A stretch of DNA of 64,000 nt from Demequina sediminis (GTDB lineage: Bacteria > Actinomycetota > Actinomycetes > Actinomycetales > Demequinaceae), in NCBI RefSeq assembly GCF_030296675.1, contig NZ_AP027736.1, positions 434,001 through 498,000 on the forward strand, read 5' to 3'. Positions 39,531-48,616 of this stretch are shown one piece after another (the stretch's first letter is position 1; each line of letters begins with the position of its first letter). Under the pieces are notes generated by a model. It was not told the DNA's origin and did no database searches. It saw only the letters and a list, made by a program, of their open reading frames with translations. Position numbers and translations under genes: made by a program.

Positions 39531-40103
39531 ATGTCCGAGGACCGTGCCAGCGAGGCCCCGGTGGCCGAGCCCCTCGACCCGCGGCGTGCCGCATGGCTCG
39601 CGACCGCGATCGGCATCCCGATCTACGGCGCGCTGTCCCTCCTCATGGCGGTTGCCGCGGCGCCCGTGGTGGAGGCTCTCGCCCCCGATCGCAGTGAGGT
39701 CGACGACGCCGCGATCTTCGTCGGGGTTGGCATCCTCAACACCGCGATCGCGGTGCTGGGCATCCTGCTCATCGCCCACACGATCGGCAGGCTCGTGTTC
39801 TCCGCGACCCGCAACGGCGGCGACCGCCGCGCGAGCATCGTCTTCGCGGTGATGGGAGCGCTGCTCGCCGCGCCGGTCGTGACGCTGGTGGCGCTGGGTC
39901 AGTCCGAGACCGCCGCGGGCGCCGCGTACGCGATCCTCGCGGTCGCGATGCCGGCCTCCGTGACGTCCGGCCTCACGCGAGCGGTGCTGCCGACCGTCGC
40001 CGCCTCGCGCGCCGCGGGCCGCGCCGCCGCGGTGGTCGCCGTGCTCGCGGTGGTGATCGTGCTCGCGTGGGCCTCGATCACGCTGTTCGGCGCTGCCAAC
40101 TGA
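39531..40103 (+). CDS. Four-helix membrane protein, unknown
   Basis: 190 residues with four or five membrane helices (about 20-45, 62-85, 103-123, 130-150 and 168-186). The N-terminus is acidic and Pro-rich. No family recognised. ATG follows a GGAGGGG site by 4-5 bases. Convergent with the NAD(P)HX dehydratase gene. Confidence 0.8.
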   Translation: MSEDRASEAPVAEPLDPRRAAWLATAIGIPIYGALSLLMAVAAAPVVEALAPDRSEVDDAAIFVGVGILNTAIAVLGILLIAHTIGRLVFSATRNGGDRRASIVFAVMGALLAAPVVTLVALGQSETAAGAAYAILAVAMPASVTSGLTRAVLPTVAASRAAGRAAAVVAVLAVVIVLAWASITLFGAAN

Positions 40104-40120
40104 GGTGCCGCGAGCTGAAC

Positions 40121-40971
40121 TCAGCCGGCCAGCACGGCGGCCACCGCGCCGGGGAGGGCCGTCGCCACGTCGAGCGCCGCGATCGGCCCGCCACGCGACG
40201 CGTCCTCGGCGGCGCGCGCGTGGATCCACGCCGCGCTCGCGCCGGCCGCGTCCGCGCTGAGTCCCGCGGCGAGGAGCGCACCCGCGATGCCGGCGAGCAC
40301 GTCGCCCGCGCCCGCGGTCGCGAGCCACGCGGGGGCCTCGGGCAGCTCGATGGTCGCGCCGCCGGGCGAGACCACGAGCGTCACGGCGCCCTTGAGAAGC
40401 ACCGTCGCGCGTGCGGTCTCGGCCAGCAGCCGCGCGTGGCCCACGCGATCGCGCTCAACGTCAGCGAGCGTGACGTCGTGGCGGAGCGCCCCGAGCGTGC
40501 GCACCAGTTCACCCGCGTGGGGGTGAGAAGCACGCGCTCGGACCCCACCGCACGCGCACCTGCGGCGCGTGCACGCGCCACGGTCTCGAGCGCCCCTGCG
40601 TCGACGACCATTGCGACCGACTGCGCGATCACGGCCCCGATCGCCGCGTCCTGCTCGGGATAGTCCGCGACCCCCGGGCCGACCACCCAGGCCTGCGCAC
40701 GCGGCAGGCGTTCGGCGGCGTCGACGGGGTGGTGCACCACGGCCTCGGGACGATGAGCGAGGACCAGATCCTGCGCGCGCGGCGGCCCGACGTAGCGCAC
40801 CATCCCCGCGCCGGCGCGCACCGCGGCGGACACGACCAGGGCCGCCGCACCCGGATAGGCCTCGGATCCCGCGATCACCCCGACGACTCCGCGCGAGTAC
40901 TTGTCGTCGGCCGCGCCGGGCCTCGGCCAGGACGCGGCCACGTCCGCGCGTTCCCAGCGGCGCATCGGCAT
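40121..40971 (-). CDS. nnrD: ADP-dependent NAD(P)H-hydrate dehydratase (frameshifted in this sequence)
   Basis: Repairs hydrated NAD(P)H. About 283 residues when repaired; YjeF C-terminal (ribokinase-like) domain only, no epimerase part. VIAGSEAYPGAAALVVSAAVRAGAGMVRYVGP near the start, LLTPHAGEL, and TAGAGDVLAGIAGALLAAG near the end. The frame breaks at the G5 run 40519-40523; one added base gives LLTPHAGELVRTLG. Starts 13 bases after the acetyltransferase stop. Confidence 0.92.
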
Positions 40972-40984
40972 CAGGCCGCGACCA

Positions 40985-41540
40985 TCAGGAGGCGACGCGC
41001 CGCACGTACACGTCGGAGTGCATCCAGGCGCCGTCGCGCTCGATGTCGTTGTCGATGCGCCGCGCGAGGGCGAGGCCCAGGTGCTCCATGACTTTGGCGG
41101 AGGCGCGATGCTCGGGCCGGCAGCGCGCGTGAATCTCCGCGACGGCGGGGTCCTCGAGAAGGGCCGTGATCACCGCGCTCACCGCCTCGGTCGCGATGCC
41201 GCGGCCCCACAGGTCGCGTCGCACCACCCACCCGAGCTCCCGCACCGCGGGGAGTCCTCGAGGCGGCCGCGATTCTCGCCATACACGCCCACCCGCCCAC
41301 GACGGTAGCTGCCGCGATGCGCCCTGCCGTGCCCACGGCATCGTCCCTCAGCGTGATCGCCCAGTGGGAGGGAACCCCCGCCGCGACGGCCTCCTCGAGC
41401 CAGCCCTGGGTGTCCTCGAGGCTGTTGGGGCCCCAGTCCGTGAAGCGGCACACGGCGGGGTCCGACGCATAGACGTGGACGTCCCCGGCGTCCTCACGAG
41501 CGAACGGCCGTAGCAGGAGTCTCGCGGTCTCGAGCGTCAT
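40985..41540 (-). CDS. GNAT family N-acetyltransferase (two frameshifts in this sequence)
   Basis: About 186 residues when repaired; RimJ/RimL-type acetyltransferase. Start [27 protein letters not shown], then [17 protein letters not shown], and the acetyl-CoA loop region [20 protein letters not shown] (R-x-x-G-x-A). Frame changes near 41288-41296 and at G4 41249-41252; each is explained by one lost base. On the minus strand TATCGT (41552-41547) is 6 bases before ATG, back to back with def. Confidence 0.85.
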
Positions 41541-41583
41541 AAGCCGACGATACGCCCCCTCGCGGCCGTGGAAGAATACGCGC

Positions 41584-42084
41584 ATGGCAATGCGCGACAT
41601 TCGAGTGATTGGGGACCCGGTCCTCCGCACCCCTTGTGAACCGATCGGCGAGATCGACGACCGCGTGCGGCAACTGATCGAGGACCTTGTTGAGACGGTC
41701 GATCACGACGGTCGCGCGGGACTCGCCGCCAATCAAATCGGTGTGTCGCTGAGGGCGTTCTCGTGGAACATCGACGGGGACATCGGCTACATCATCAATC
41801 CCGAGATCGTCGAGGTGAGCGACGAGTTCCAGGAGATCGGCGAGGAGGGCTGTCTCTCGGTCCCCGGCCTCTGGTACCCGTGCGAGCGGGCGGCCTATGC
41901 GCGTGCCGTGGGCACCGACCTCAACGGCGACAAGGTCGAGGTCGAGGGCGAGGAGATCTGGGCCCGCCTCATCAACCACGAGGTCGACCACCTCGACGGC
42001 AAGCTCTACCTCGATCGGCTCAAGCGAGACGTGCGCAAGAAGGCCATGCGCGAGCTCCGCGAGTCCCTCGAGCAGGCCGACTGA
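41584..42084 (+). CDS. def: Peptide deformylase
   Basis: Removes N-formyl from nascent proteins. 166 residues. Motif 1 GLAANQIGV (about 45-53; G instead of the first G-x-G-L), motif 2 EEGCLSVPG (about 87-95) with the metal Cys, motif 3 NHEVDHLDG (about 131-139) with HExxH. AAGAAT (41572-41577) is 6 bases before the ATG, suggesting a leaderless transcript. Confidence 0.96.
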   Translation: MAMRDIRVIGDPVLRTPCEPIGEIDDRVRQLIEDLVETVDHDGRAGLAANQIGVSLRAFSWNIDGDIGYIINPEIVEVSDEFQEIGEEGCLSVPGLWYPCERAAYARAVGTDLNGDKVEVEGEEIWARLINHEVDHLDGKLYLDRLKRDVRKKAMRELRESLEQAD

Positions 42085-42210
42085 CGCGACTCGCGGTCAC
42101 GCGCGCTGGACCATCCGCCCCGCGTGAGGCATGATCGGACTACACCCGGTGCAGCCGTGGGGTTCCTTCGAGGTCGTAGGGGAAGACGCACCTCTCAGGA
42201 AGGAAGAGTC

Positions 42211-42708
42211 ATGGCCGCCATCACCCGTGGTGTTCTTTTCGTGCACTCCGCCACCCGCGCGATGTCTCCGCACATCGAGTGGGCGGCGCAGGGAGTGCTC
42301 GGTTCGCGCGCCACGCTCGAGTGGACCGACCAGCCGGCAGGCACCGGTCTGTTGCGCGCCGAACTCTCGTGGCAGGGCCAGCAGGGGACCGGCGCGCGCC
42401 TCGCGTCCGCCCTGCGTGGCTGGGAGCACGTGCGGTACGAGGTCACCGAGGAGGCGTCGTTCGGCTCGGACGGCGGGCGGTGGTCGCACACGCCCTCGCT
42501 GGGCATCTTCCACGCCGTGATCGACGTCCACGGCAACATCGTGGTGCCCGAGGACCGCATCCGCGCGGCACTCGAGGCGGGCTCCACGGTGTCGGACTTC
42601 AAGCGCGCGATGGACCTCGCGCTGGGCACCGCGTGGGACGAGGAGCTCGAGCCGTTCCGCTACGCGGGCCATGGCGCGCCGGTGCGCTGGCTTCACCGCG
42701 TCGGTTGA
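42211..42708 (+). CDS. DUF3145 domain protein
   Basis: 165 residues; actinobacteria-specific family of unknown function. AAITRGVLFVHSATRAMSPHIEWAAQGVLG, LRGWEHVRYEVTEEAS and GRWSHTPSLGIFHAVIDVHGNIVVPEDRIRAAL match the family. ATG at 42211 follows AGGAAGGAAG; upstream in-frame starts lack a site. Often found beside the fatty-acid operon, as here. Confidence 0.93.
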   Translation: MAAITRGVLFVHSATRAMSPHIEWAAQGVLGSRATLEWTDQPAGTGLLRAELSWQGQQGTGARLASALRGWEHVRYEVTEEASFGSDGGRWSHTPSLGIFHAVIDVHGNIVVPEDRIRAALEAGSTVSDFKRAMDLALGTAWDEELEPFRYAGHGAPVRWLHRVG

Positions 42709-42746
42709 ACGTCTCGCCTGGAACCGGTGCGCGCTAGGGTGAGAGG

Positions 42747-43328
42747 GTGAACGACCACAGGCGCCCCGGCCGACCTCAGATTGCCGATCCCGTCGAGATT
42801 GGGAAGGCGGCGGTCGCGCTGTTCCATGAGCACGGCTATGCGGCGGTGTCGATGGACGACGTCGCCGCCCGCACCGGCGTCTCCCGCAGGACCCTGTTCC
42901 GCCACTTCGCGAACAAGGCGGACCTGGTCTGGCACGAGTTCTTCGCGACCTACCGGCGGCTCGACGAGGCGCTCACGCGCGACTCGGCCCAGCCGGGCAT
43001 GACCGGCCTGCGCGCCGCGATGCGCGAGGTACTTGCGCCCGATGCCGTGGCCGAGGAGGCCGCGCGCGTGCGCCTGCGCATCATCGGGGAGTCGCCCGAG
43101 GTGTTCGCGGCGGGGATGCTCGGGCTCGTGGACATCACGGACCGCCTGGCCCGCCACCTCGCGCGCGCGGATGGCCTCGAGGAGGGCGGCCTCGACGCTC
43201 ATGTCGCGGGACAGGCCGCGACCGGGGCGATCCTGTCCGCCTCCGTGTGGTGGGCACAGCACTCGAATGAGCCGGTCTCCGAGGTCGTCGACCGCGCGCT
43301 CGCCCGCCTGGAGGCCGGCATCCCGTGA
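42747..43328 (+). CDS. TetR family transcriptional regulator
   Basis: 193 residues. N-terminal HTH: IGKAAVALFHEHGYAAVSMDDVAARTGVSRRTLFRHFANKADLVWHEF (about 17-64). The C-terminal ligand domain is unassigned. GTG 6 bases after TAGGGT (42735-42740). Convergent with fabF, 34 bases apart; no target can be named. Confidence 0.93.
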   Translation: MNDHRRPGRPQIADPVEIGKAAVALFHEHGYAAVSMDDVAARTGVSRRTLFRHFANKADLVWHEFFATYRRLDEALTRDSAQPGMTGLRAAMREVLAPDAVAEEAARVRLRIIGESPEVFAAGMLGLVDITDRLARHLARADGLEEGGLDAHVAGQAATGAILSASVWWAQHSNEPVSEVVDRALARLEAGIP

Positions 43329-43362
43329 TCGAATGCCGGCCGGCGCGGGGGAAGGGCCTCGG

Positions 43363-44595
43363 TTAGGCCGTGCCGAACACGAGCGCCACGTTGTGCCCGC
43401 CGAATCCGAACGAGTTGTTGATCGCCGCGATCTGACCCTCGGGAAGGGCGCGCGGCGTGTCGCGGACCAGGTCCACCTCGAGCTCCGGGTCCGGCTCCGT
43501 GACGTTGATGGTCGGGGGAGCCGTGCGCGTCTCGAGGGCCTTGATCGTGAAGACCGACTCGAGCGCCCCCGCGCCACCGAGCAGGTGACCGGTCATCGAC
43601 TTGGTCGCGGAGAGCAGCACCTGGTCCGCGTGGGCGCCCAGTAGCGCGCGGATGCCGCGCGCCTCGATCATGTCGCCCACCGGGGTCGACGTGGCGTGGG
43701 CGTTGACGTGGACGACGTCCGCGGTGGACAGGCCCGCGCGCTCGAGCGCGAGCTCCATCGCGCGCGTCTGACCCGCGCCATTGGGCTCGGGTGCCGCGAT
43801 GTGGTGGGCGTCGCCCGTCATGCCGAGACCCAGCAGACGAGCGTGGATGCGCGCGCCGCGCGCGAGCGCGTACTCCTCGGACTCGAGGATGACGACTCCG
43901 GCGCCCTCGCCGAGCACGAAGCCGTCGCGGCTGACGTCGTACGGGCGCGACGCACCCGCGGGGTCGTCGTTGCGCTTGGACAGCGCCTGCATCGCGGCGA
44001 AGGCCGAGATCGGCAGCGGGTGGATCGCGGCCTCGGTGCCTCCGCAGATCACGACATCGGCCCGGCCGGACTGGATCATCTCGAAGCCCATGCCGATCGC
44101 CTCGGCGCCCGACGCGCAGGCCGACACGGGCGCGTGTGCGCCCGCACGCGCCTTGAACTCGAGGGAGATGTAGGCGGTGGGGGAGTTGGGCATCAGCATG
44201 GGCACGGTGAGGGGCAGGACGCGCGAGGCGCCCCGCTCCTTCACCGTGTCCCACGCCGTGAGCAGCGTCCACACGCCGCCGATGCCCGACGACACCACGC
44301 TCCCCAGGCGCTCCGGCTCGACCTCGGGCAACCCGGCATCGGCCCACGCCTCGCGCGCGGCGACGAGCGCCATCTGCGCGGACGGGTCCATGCGCTTGGT
44401 CTCGGGGCGCGAGAGCACCTCCTCGGGCCGCACGGCGAGCTGACCGGCGAAGGTCACGGGCACGCCGTAGAGCTCCGCCCAGTCGTTGTCGAGCGTGCGC
44501 ACGCCGGAGCGGCCCGCGAGGGCGCCCTCCCACGTGCTCGCGACGTCCCCGCCAAGGGGCGAGGTGGTGCCGAGTCCGGTGACAACGACGTTCAT
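43363..44595 (-). CDS. fabF: Beta-ketoacyl-ACP synthase II (FabF)
   Basis: Elongating condensing enzyme of type II fatty-acid synthesis. 410 residues with the active-site Cys in VSACASGAEAIGMG (about 162), His in NAHATSTPVGD (about 300) and His in NNSFGFGGHN (about 338-ish). Last gene of the minus-strand fabD-fabH-acpP-fabF operon, 52 bases after acpP. Confidence 0.96.
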   Translation of the reverse strand: MNVVVTGLGTTSPLGGDVASTWEGALAGRSGVRTLDNDWAELYGVPVTFAGQLAVRPEEVLSRPETKRMDPSAQMALVAAREAWADAGLPEVEPERLGSVVSSGIGGVWTLLTAWDTVKERGASRVLPLTVPMLMPNSPTAYISLEFKARAGAHAPVSACASGAEAIGMGFEMIQSGRADVVICGGTEAAIHPLPISAFAAMQALSKRNDDPAGASRPYDVSRDGFVLGEGAGVVILESEEYALARGARIHARLLGLGMTGDAHHIAAPEPNGAGQTRAMELALERAGLSTADVVHVNAHATSTPVGDMIEARGIRALLGAHADQVLLSATKSMTGHLLGGAGALESVFTIKALETRTAPPTINVTEPDPELEVDLVRDTPRALPEGQIAAINNSFGFGGHNVALVFGTA

Positions 44596-44647
44596 GGGCG
44601 TGGCTCCGTGGGGTGAGGAGGGATGGGGAGGGATCGGGAAGGGAGGG

Positions 44648-44896
44648 TTAGGCCTGTGCGGCCGTGATGTAGTCGACGGCGTCGCCGACGGTCACGAGGT
44701 CCTTGACCTTCTCGTCGGGGATGCGGACGTCGAACTTCTCCTCCGCGAGGGTGACGATCGTCATCATCGACAGCGAGTCGATGTCGAGGTCGTCGGTGAA
44801 GGACTTGTCTGCGGTCACCTCGGCGGTGTCGATGTCCGTCTCCTCGGAGACGATCTCGGCCAGGCCGGCGAGGACCTCGTCGTTGGACAGTGCCAT
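44648..44896 (-). CDS. acpP: Acyl carrier protein
   Basis: 82 residues, acidic. Phosphopantetheine site DIDSLSMM (Ser about residue 41). Carries acyl chains between FabD, FabH and FabF, whose genes flank it. AAGGAG site before the ATG. Confidence 0.96.
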   Translation of the reverse strand: MALSNDEVLAGLAEIVSEETDIDTAEVTADKSFTDDLDIDSLSMMTIVTLAEEKFDVRIPDEKVKDLVTVGDAVDYITAAQA

Positions 44897-44977
44897 GTGC
44901 TGCTCCTTTGTGGGTGATGCGGCGCCGGGGCGCCGTGTTCGTTGCGAACGCTTGGAAACTCTACGCGGGGCCCCGCG

Positions 44978-45979
44978 TCAGGGCAGGACCACCACCTGCG
45001 CGGCGTACACGAGTCCGGCGCCGAACCCGATCTGCAGCGCGAGGTCTCCCGACTTCGCATCGCCGTCGCGCAGCAGGCGCTCGGTCGCGAGCGGGATCGA
45101 CGCGGCCGACGTATTGCCGGAATCCACGATGTCCTTGCCGACCGCGACGTGCGCGGGCAGCCCGATCTGCTTGACGAGTTGGTCGATGATCCTGGTGTTG
45201 GCCTGGTGAGGGATGAAGGCCTGAATGTCCTCCGGGGTGACCCCGGCCGCCTCGATGGCCTGGAGCGCGACCGGGGCCATCTTGAACGAGGCCCACTTGA
45301 ACACGCTGGGACCCTCCTGACGCAGGGTCGGGAAGGGCAGGTCGCGGTTGTCGCGGATGTCGAGCCACGAGGACGTCTGACGGATGAGCTCTGCGCCGCC
45401 GCCGTCCGATCCCCACACGGTGGGGCCGATTCCCGCGGTGTCGGAGGCGCCGATCACGACCGCACCGGCGGCATCGCCCAGCAGGTAGGAGATCGACCGG
45501 TCCTCGGGGTCGACGAAGTCGCTCAGCTTCTCGGCCCCCACGACGAGGACGTTGCGGGCCGCGCCCGACCTGACCAGGGCATCGGCCTGACCGATGCCGT
45601 AGCAATAGCCCGCGCATGCCGCGGAGATGTCGTAGGCGGCCGCGGGGGTCGCGCCCAGGCGCTCGGCCAGCACGGGCGCGCCGCCCGGCGTGATGTGCGG
45701 GAACGAGATGGTCGACAGGATGACCGCGTCGATCTCGGACGGGTCGATTCCCGCCTGTGCGATCGCGCCGAGCGCCGCGCGCTCGGACAGGTCGATCACG
45801 GACGTGTCGCGGTTGGCGCGCACGCGCGTGACGATTCCGGTCATCTTGCGGATCCACTCGTCCGACGAGTTGATCGGCTCGATGAGGTCCTCGTTCGGCA
45901 CCGCGTTCTCGCCCCGGGCGACGCCCAGGCCGAGGATGCGCGTGAACTCGGGACCGCGGCGAACGGTGAGCGTGGTCAT
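44978..45979 (-). CDS. fabH: Beta-ketoacyl-ACP synthase III (FabH)
   Basis: Starts fatty-acid synthesis from an acyl-CoA and malonyl-ACP. 333 residues with SSDEWIRKMTGIVTR, the Cys block YDISAACAGYCYGIG (Cys about 122), GDAAGAVVIGAS, HQANTRIIDQ (His about 255) and VDSGNTSAASIP (Asn). ATG overlaps the fabD stop (TGATG). Confidence 0.96.
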   Translation of the reverse strand: MTTLTVRRGPEFTRILGLGVARGENAVPNEDLIEPINSSDEWIRKMTGIVTRVRANRDTSVIDLSERAALGAIAQAGIDPSEIDAVILSTISFPHITPGGAPVLAERLGATPAAAYDISAACAGYCYGIGQADALVRSGAARNVLVVGAEKLSDFVDPEDRSISYLLGDAAGAVVIGASDTAGIGPTVWGSDGGGAELIRQTSSWLDIRDNRDLPFPTLRQEGPSVFKWASFKMAPVALQAIEAAGVTPEDIQAFIPHQANTRIIDQLVKQIGLPAHVAVGKDIVDSGNTSAASIPLATERLLRDGDAKSGDLALQIGFGAGLVYAAQVVVLP

Positions 45980-46885
45980 CAGGCCTCCAGGAGGTCGCGC
46001 GCGGCGGCCAGGTCGTCGGGGGACTTCAGCGCGACGGAGGGGATTCCCTTCATCGCACGCTTGGCAAGCCCGGTGAGGACGCCACCGGGCGCGAGCTCGA
46101 CGATACCGGTCACACCCAGCTCGAGCATCGTCTCCATGCACAGGTCCCATCGCACGGGGTTAGCGACCTGGCGGACGATGCGCGCGAGGGCATCGGCGCC
46201 GTCCGTCACCTGGGCGCCGTCGGCGTTGGAGAGCAGGATGCCGCCTGGGGCGGCGGGGAGACGGCCGCAGCGGCCGCCTCGAGGTCCGCGACCGCGGGAG
46301 CCATGTACGTCGTGTGGAAGGCGCCCGCCACCTGGAGCTCGATGACGCGCACGCGGGCGGGCGGCTCCGCGACGAGCGCGACGATCGCGTCCTTGGCACC
46401 CGCGGCGACCACCTGGCCGCCGCCGTTGACGTTCGCAGCCGTGAGGCCTCGCTGGGCGAGCGCGGCCGCGACTTCCTCGGGGTCGCCGCCCAGAACCGCC
46501 GCCATCGACGTGGGCTCGCTCGCGGCCGCCGCGCGGGCCATCGCCGCGCCGCGCACCGCGACCAGGGACATCGCCTCGCGGTCCGTGAAGACGCCCGCGA
46601 GGGCGGCGGCGCCCAGCTCGCCCACGGAGTGACCCGCGGCGAGGGCGGGGACCGCGTCGCCGAGCAGCTCACGGCCGGTCGCGATCGCGGTCGCGACCAG
46701 CAACGGCTGAGCGATCGCGGTGTCGCGAATCGTGTCCGCGTCCGAGGTGGTGCCGTGACCGACGATGTCGATGCCGGCCGCCTCCGACAGCGCGCCAAGA
46801 CGCTCAGCGACGGCGGGGATGTCGAGCCACGGAGCGAGCATCCCGGGGTCTGCGCGCCCTGTCCCGGGCAGAGAATGGCAATCAC
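45979..46885 (-). CDS. fabD: Malonyl-CoA:ACP transacylase FabD (two frameshifts in this sequence)
   Basis: Loads malonyl on ACP. About 302 residues when repaired. IAILCPGQGAQTPGML at the start, AAGHSVGELGAAALAGV (catalytic Ser), GAFHTTYMAPA (catalytic His), and SNADGAQVTDGADALARIVRQV. The first break is near 46845-46848 (C4/G4 run), repaired to TPGMLAPWLD; the second is at G4 46255-46258, repaired to VSPAAPGGILLSNADG. GTG start; a TATAAC box (46893-46888) just upstream suggests its own promoter. Confidence 0.93.
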
Positions 46886-46963
46886 GGGTTATAGCCTGCC
46901 TCACATGGTGGAACCCCTACCGGCATCCTGGTACCGATTCGGGCCCGAGTTCTTGTTGGTTTC

Positions 46964-48131
46964 CTACAAAGACAGCGCGGCCGCGTCGCGCAGCCTGCCG
47001 AGCGCGAACGCGGTCTCGAGGACGTGGGCGTCGCGCGTGGAGAGCACGTCCCAACCTGTGAGGTCCGCGACCTTGCGCAGCCGGTAGCGCACGGTGTTGG
47101 CGTGGACGAACATGGTGCGGCTCGCGAGTTCGAGCGAGCGGCCGCAGTCCAGAAACGTCGCGACCGTCTCCTTGAGCGAGCCTCCTGCCGAGGCGATGGG
47201 GTCGTAGGCGACGGCGATGAGGCGCTCGGCCGCCGAGGAGTCGCCAATCAGCACGCGTTCGGGGAGGAGGTCGTCCGCGTTGACCGGGCGCGGGGCGAGG
47301 GCCCACGCGGGGGCTGCGCTCGCGCCGTTGATCGCGGCGCGCGTGGAGCGGGCCACCTCGACGAGCGTGATCGCCGGCGGACCGACGACGACCGGGCCGC
47401 TGCCGAAGGTGGGCAGCAGCGCCTTGGTGACCTCGTCGAGCGCGGAATCGGAACGGGCGATTACCACCAGGTCCTCGCCGTGGATGCCGGCGAGCGCTCC
47501 GTGCGCCGCGCGGCGGATCGTGCGCCGCAACTCCGCAGACTGGACCTCGCCCAGCGGGCCTTCCGTGCGTCCGACCATGACAAGCGTGGGGCCGGGCTTC
47601 CAGCCGAGCGCGGCGGCGCGCGAGGAGATCGTCGTCGACCTGCCCGCGCACCAGCGCATCGACCACGAGCGCCTCGAGCCGGGCGTCCCACGCGCCGCGT
47701 GACTCCGCGGCACGCGCGTAGACCTCGGCGGCGGAGAAGGCGATCTCGCGCGAGTACCTCAGGATCGACTCGCGCAGGTGGGCCTCGGCTCCGGGGGCGG
47801 CGAACTCGTCGGAGTGGTTCTCGACGATCGCGACGAAGGTGCGCACGATCGTCAGCGTGTGCTGGAGCGAGATCGAGCGGGTGAGCTCGGGAGGAGCGGA
47901 CGCGAACATCTCGAGGGCGCCGCGGTGGCCGGCGGAGGTATCGGCGAAGTACGTGACGAACGACGCGATGCCCGCCTGCGCCACCGTGCCCACCCACGAG
48001 CGCTCCTGCGCGGGCAGCTCCCTGAACCATGGGTACTCGGAGTCGAGGGTCTTCAGTGCGATCGTGGCGAGGCGGCCGGTGCCGGCCCGGAGGCGGCGGA
48101 GGGTCTCGGCGCGCATCTCGGGGGTGACCAT
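46964..48131 (-). CDS. PucR/CdaR-type regulator, FasR-like (frameshifted in this sequence)
   Basis: About 389 residues when repaired. N-terminal helical and GGDEF-like regions and a C-terminal PucR HTH with TMFVHANTVRYRLRKVADLTGW. Directly upstream of fabD, the place of FasR, an activator of fatty-acid synthesis in streptomycetes and mycobacteria. The lesion near 47608-47622 needs two bases: a GC pair lost in a GCGCGC tract; repair gives DLLARAAALGWKPGPTLVMVG. ATG 6 bases after TAGCCT (48143-48138, minus). Confidence 0.88.
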
Positions 48132-48148
48132 TCACTCAGGCTAGTGCG

Positions 48149-48171
48149 CGATTGTAGGGAGAGCACAATCG
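48149..48171. promoter_or_regulatory. Inverted repeat upstream of the fasR-like promoter
   Basis: CGATTGT (48149-48155) and ACAATCG (48165-48171), 9 bases apart, lie just upstream of the minus-strand -10 (48143-48138), about where the -35 would be. A candidate operator, perhaps for autoregulation. Confidence 0.45.
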
Positions 48172-48264
48172 GTGCCCTGGGCGAGACGGTGGCTCGGGTG
48201 TGGCGGCGGTGCGGTGAGGCGGGCGCGGTTGGTGGAATCCGACATGAGGGCGGGGTGGGTGGAC

Positions 48265-48392
48265 TCTCGCGGCTCCGCCACACGGGTGGACTCTCGCGGC
48301 TCCGCCACACGCGCGTGCTCTCGCGGCTCCGCCACACGAACGCTGTCTCGCGGCTCCGCCACACGAACGCTGTCTCGCGGCTCCGCCACACG
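48265..48392. repeat. Five tandem 27-bp repeats, with inverted copies downstream
   Basis: The 20-base core TCTCGCGGCTCCGCCACACG starts at 48265, 48292, 48319, 48346 and 48373, a perfect 27-bp period. The 7-base spacers vary (GGTGGAC, CGCGTGC, AACGCTG twice). The reverse complement CGTGTGGCGGAGCC recurs at 48467-48480 and 48512-48525, so the array can fold back on these. A palindrome CCATGGG-TGT-CCCATGG lies between, at 48400-48416. No gene is called in 48132-48616; a minus-strand frame over the array is only a nonapeptide repeat. Confidence 0.85.
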
Positions 48393-48616
48393 CAATCGAC
48401 CATGGGTGTCCCATGGCGCGCCTCAACCTGCCAGAAGCGACCATGAGTGCCCCACTGTGCATTCGGCGTGTGGCGGAGCCGTGGGGTGGGGGCCGCGGCT
48501 GGCGCGCTCGGCGTGTGGCGGAGCCGCGCCAGGCCTTGCACGTCAACCACGACGAAGGGCCGGGACCCCACCCGAAGGCGAGGATCCCGGCCCTGAGCCG
48601 TGATCGAATGCGCGGC

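Noticed and set aside
46888-46893. Leaderless fabD start from the TATAAC box
   Set aside because: Only two bases separate the box from the GTG, too short; the box may still serve as a promoter element with a different start point.
48265-48392. CRISPR array
   Set aside because: Spacers are 7 bases, two are identical, and no cas gene is near.
48141-48395. Minus-strand frame encoding repeated RVAEPRDSV nonapeptides
   Set aside because: It is a by-product of the 27-bp period (a multiple of three); no ribosome site or family, and the inverted copies downstream show the repeat is a DNA/RNA feature.
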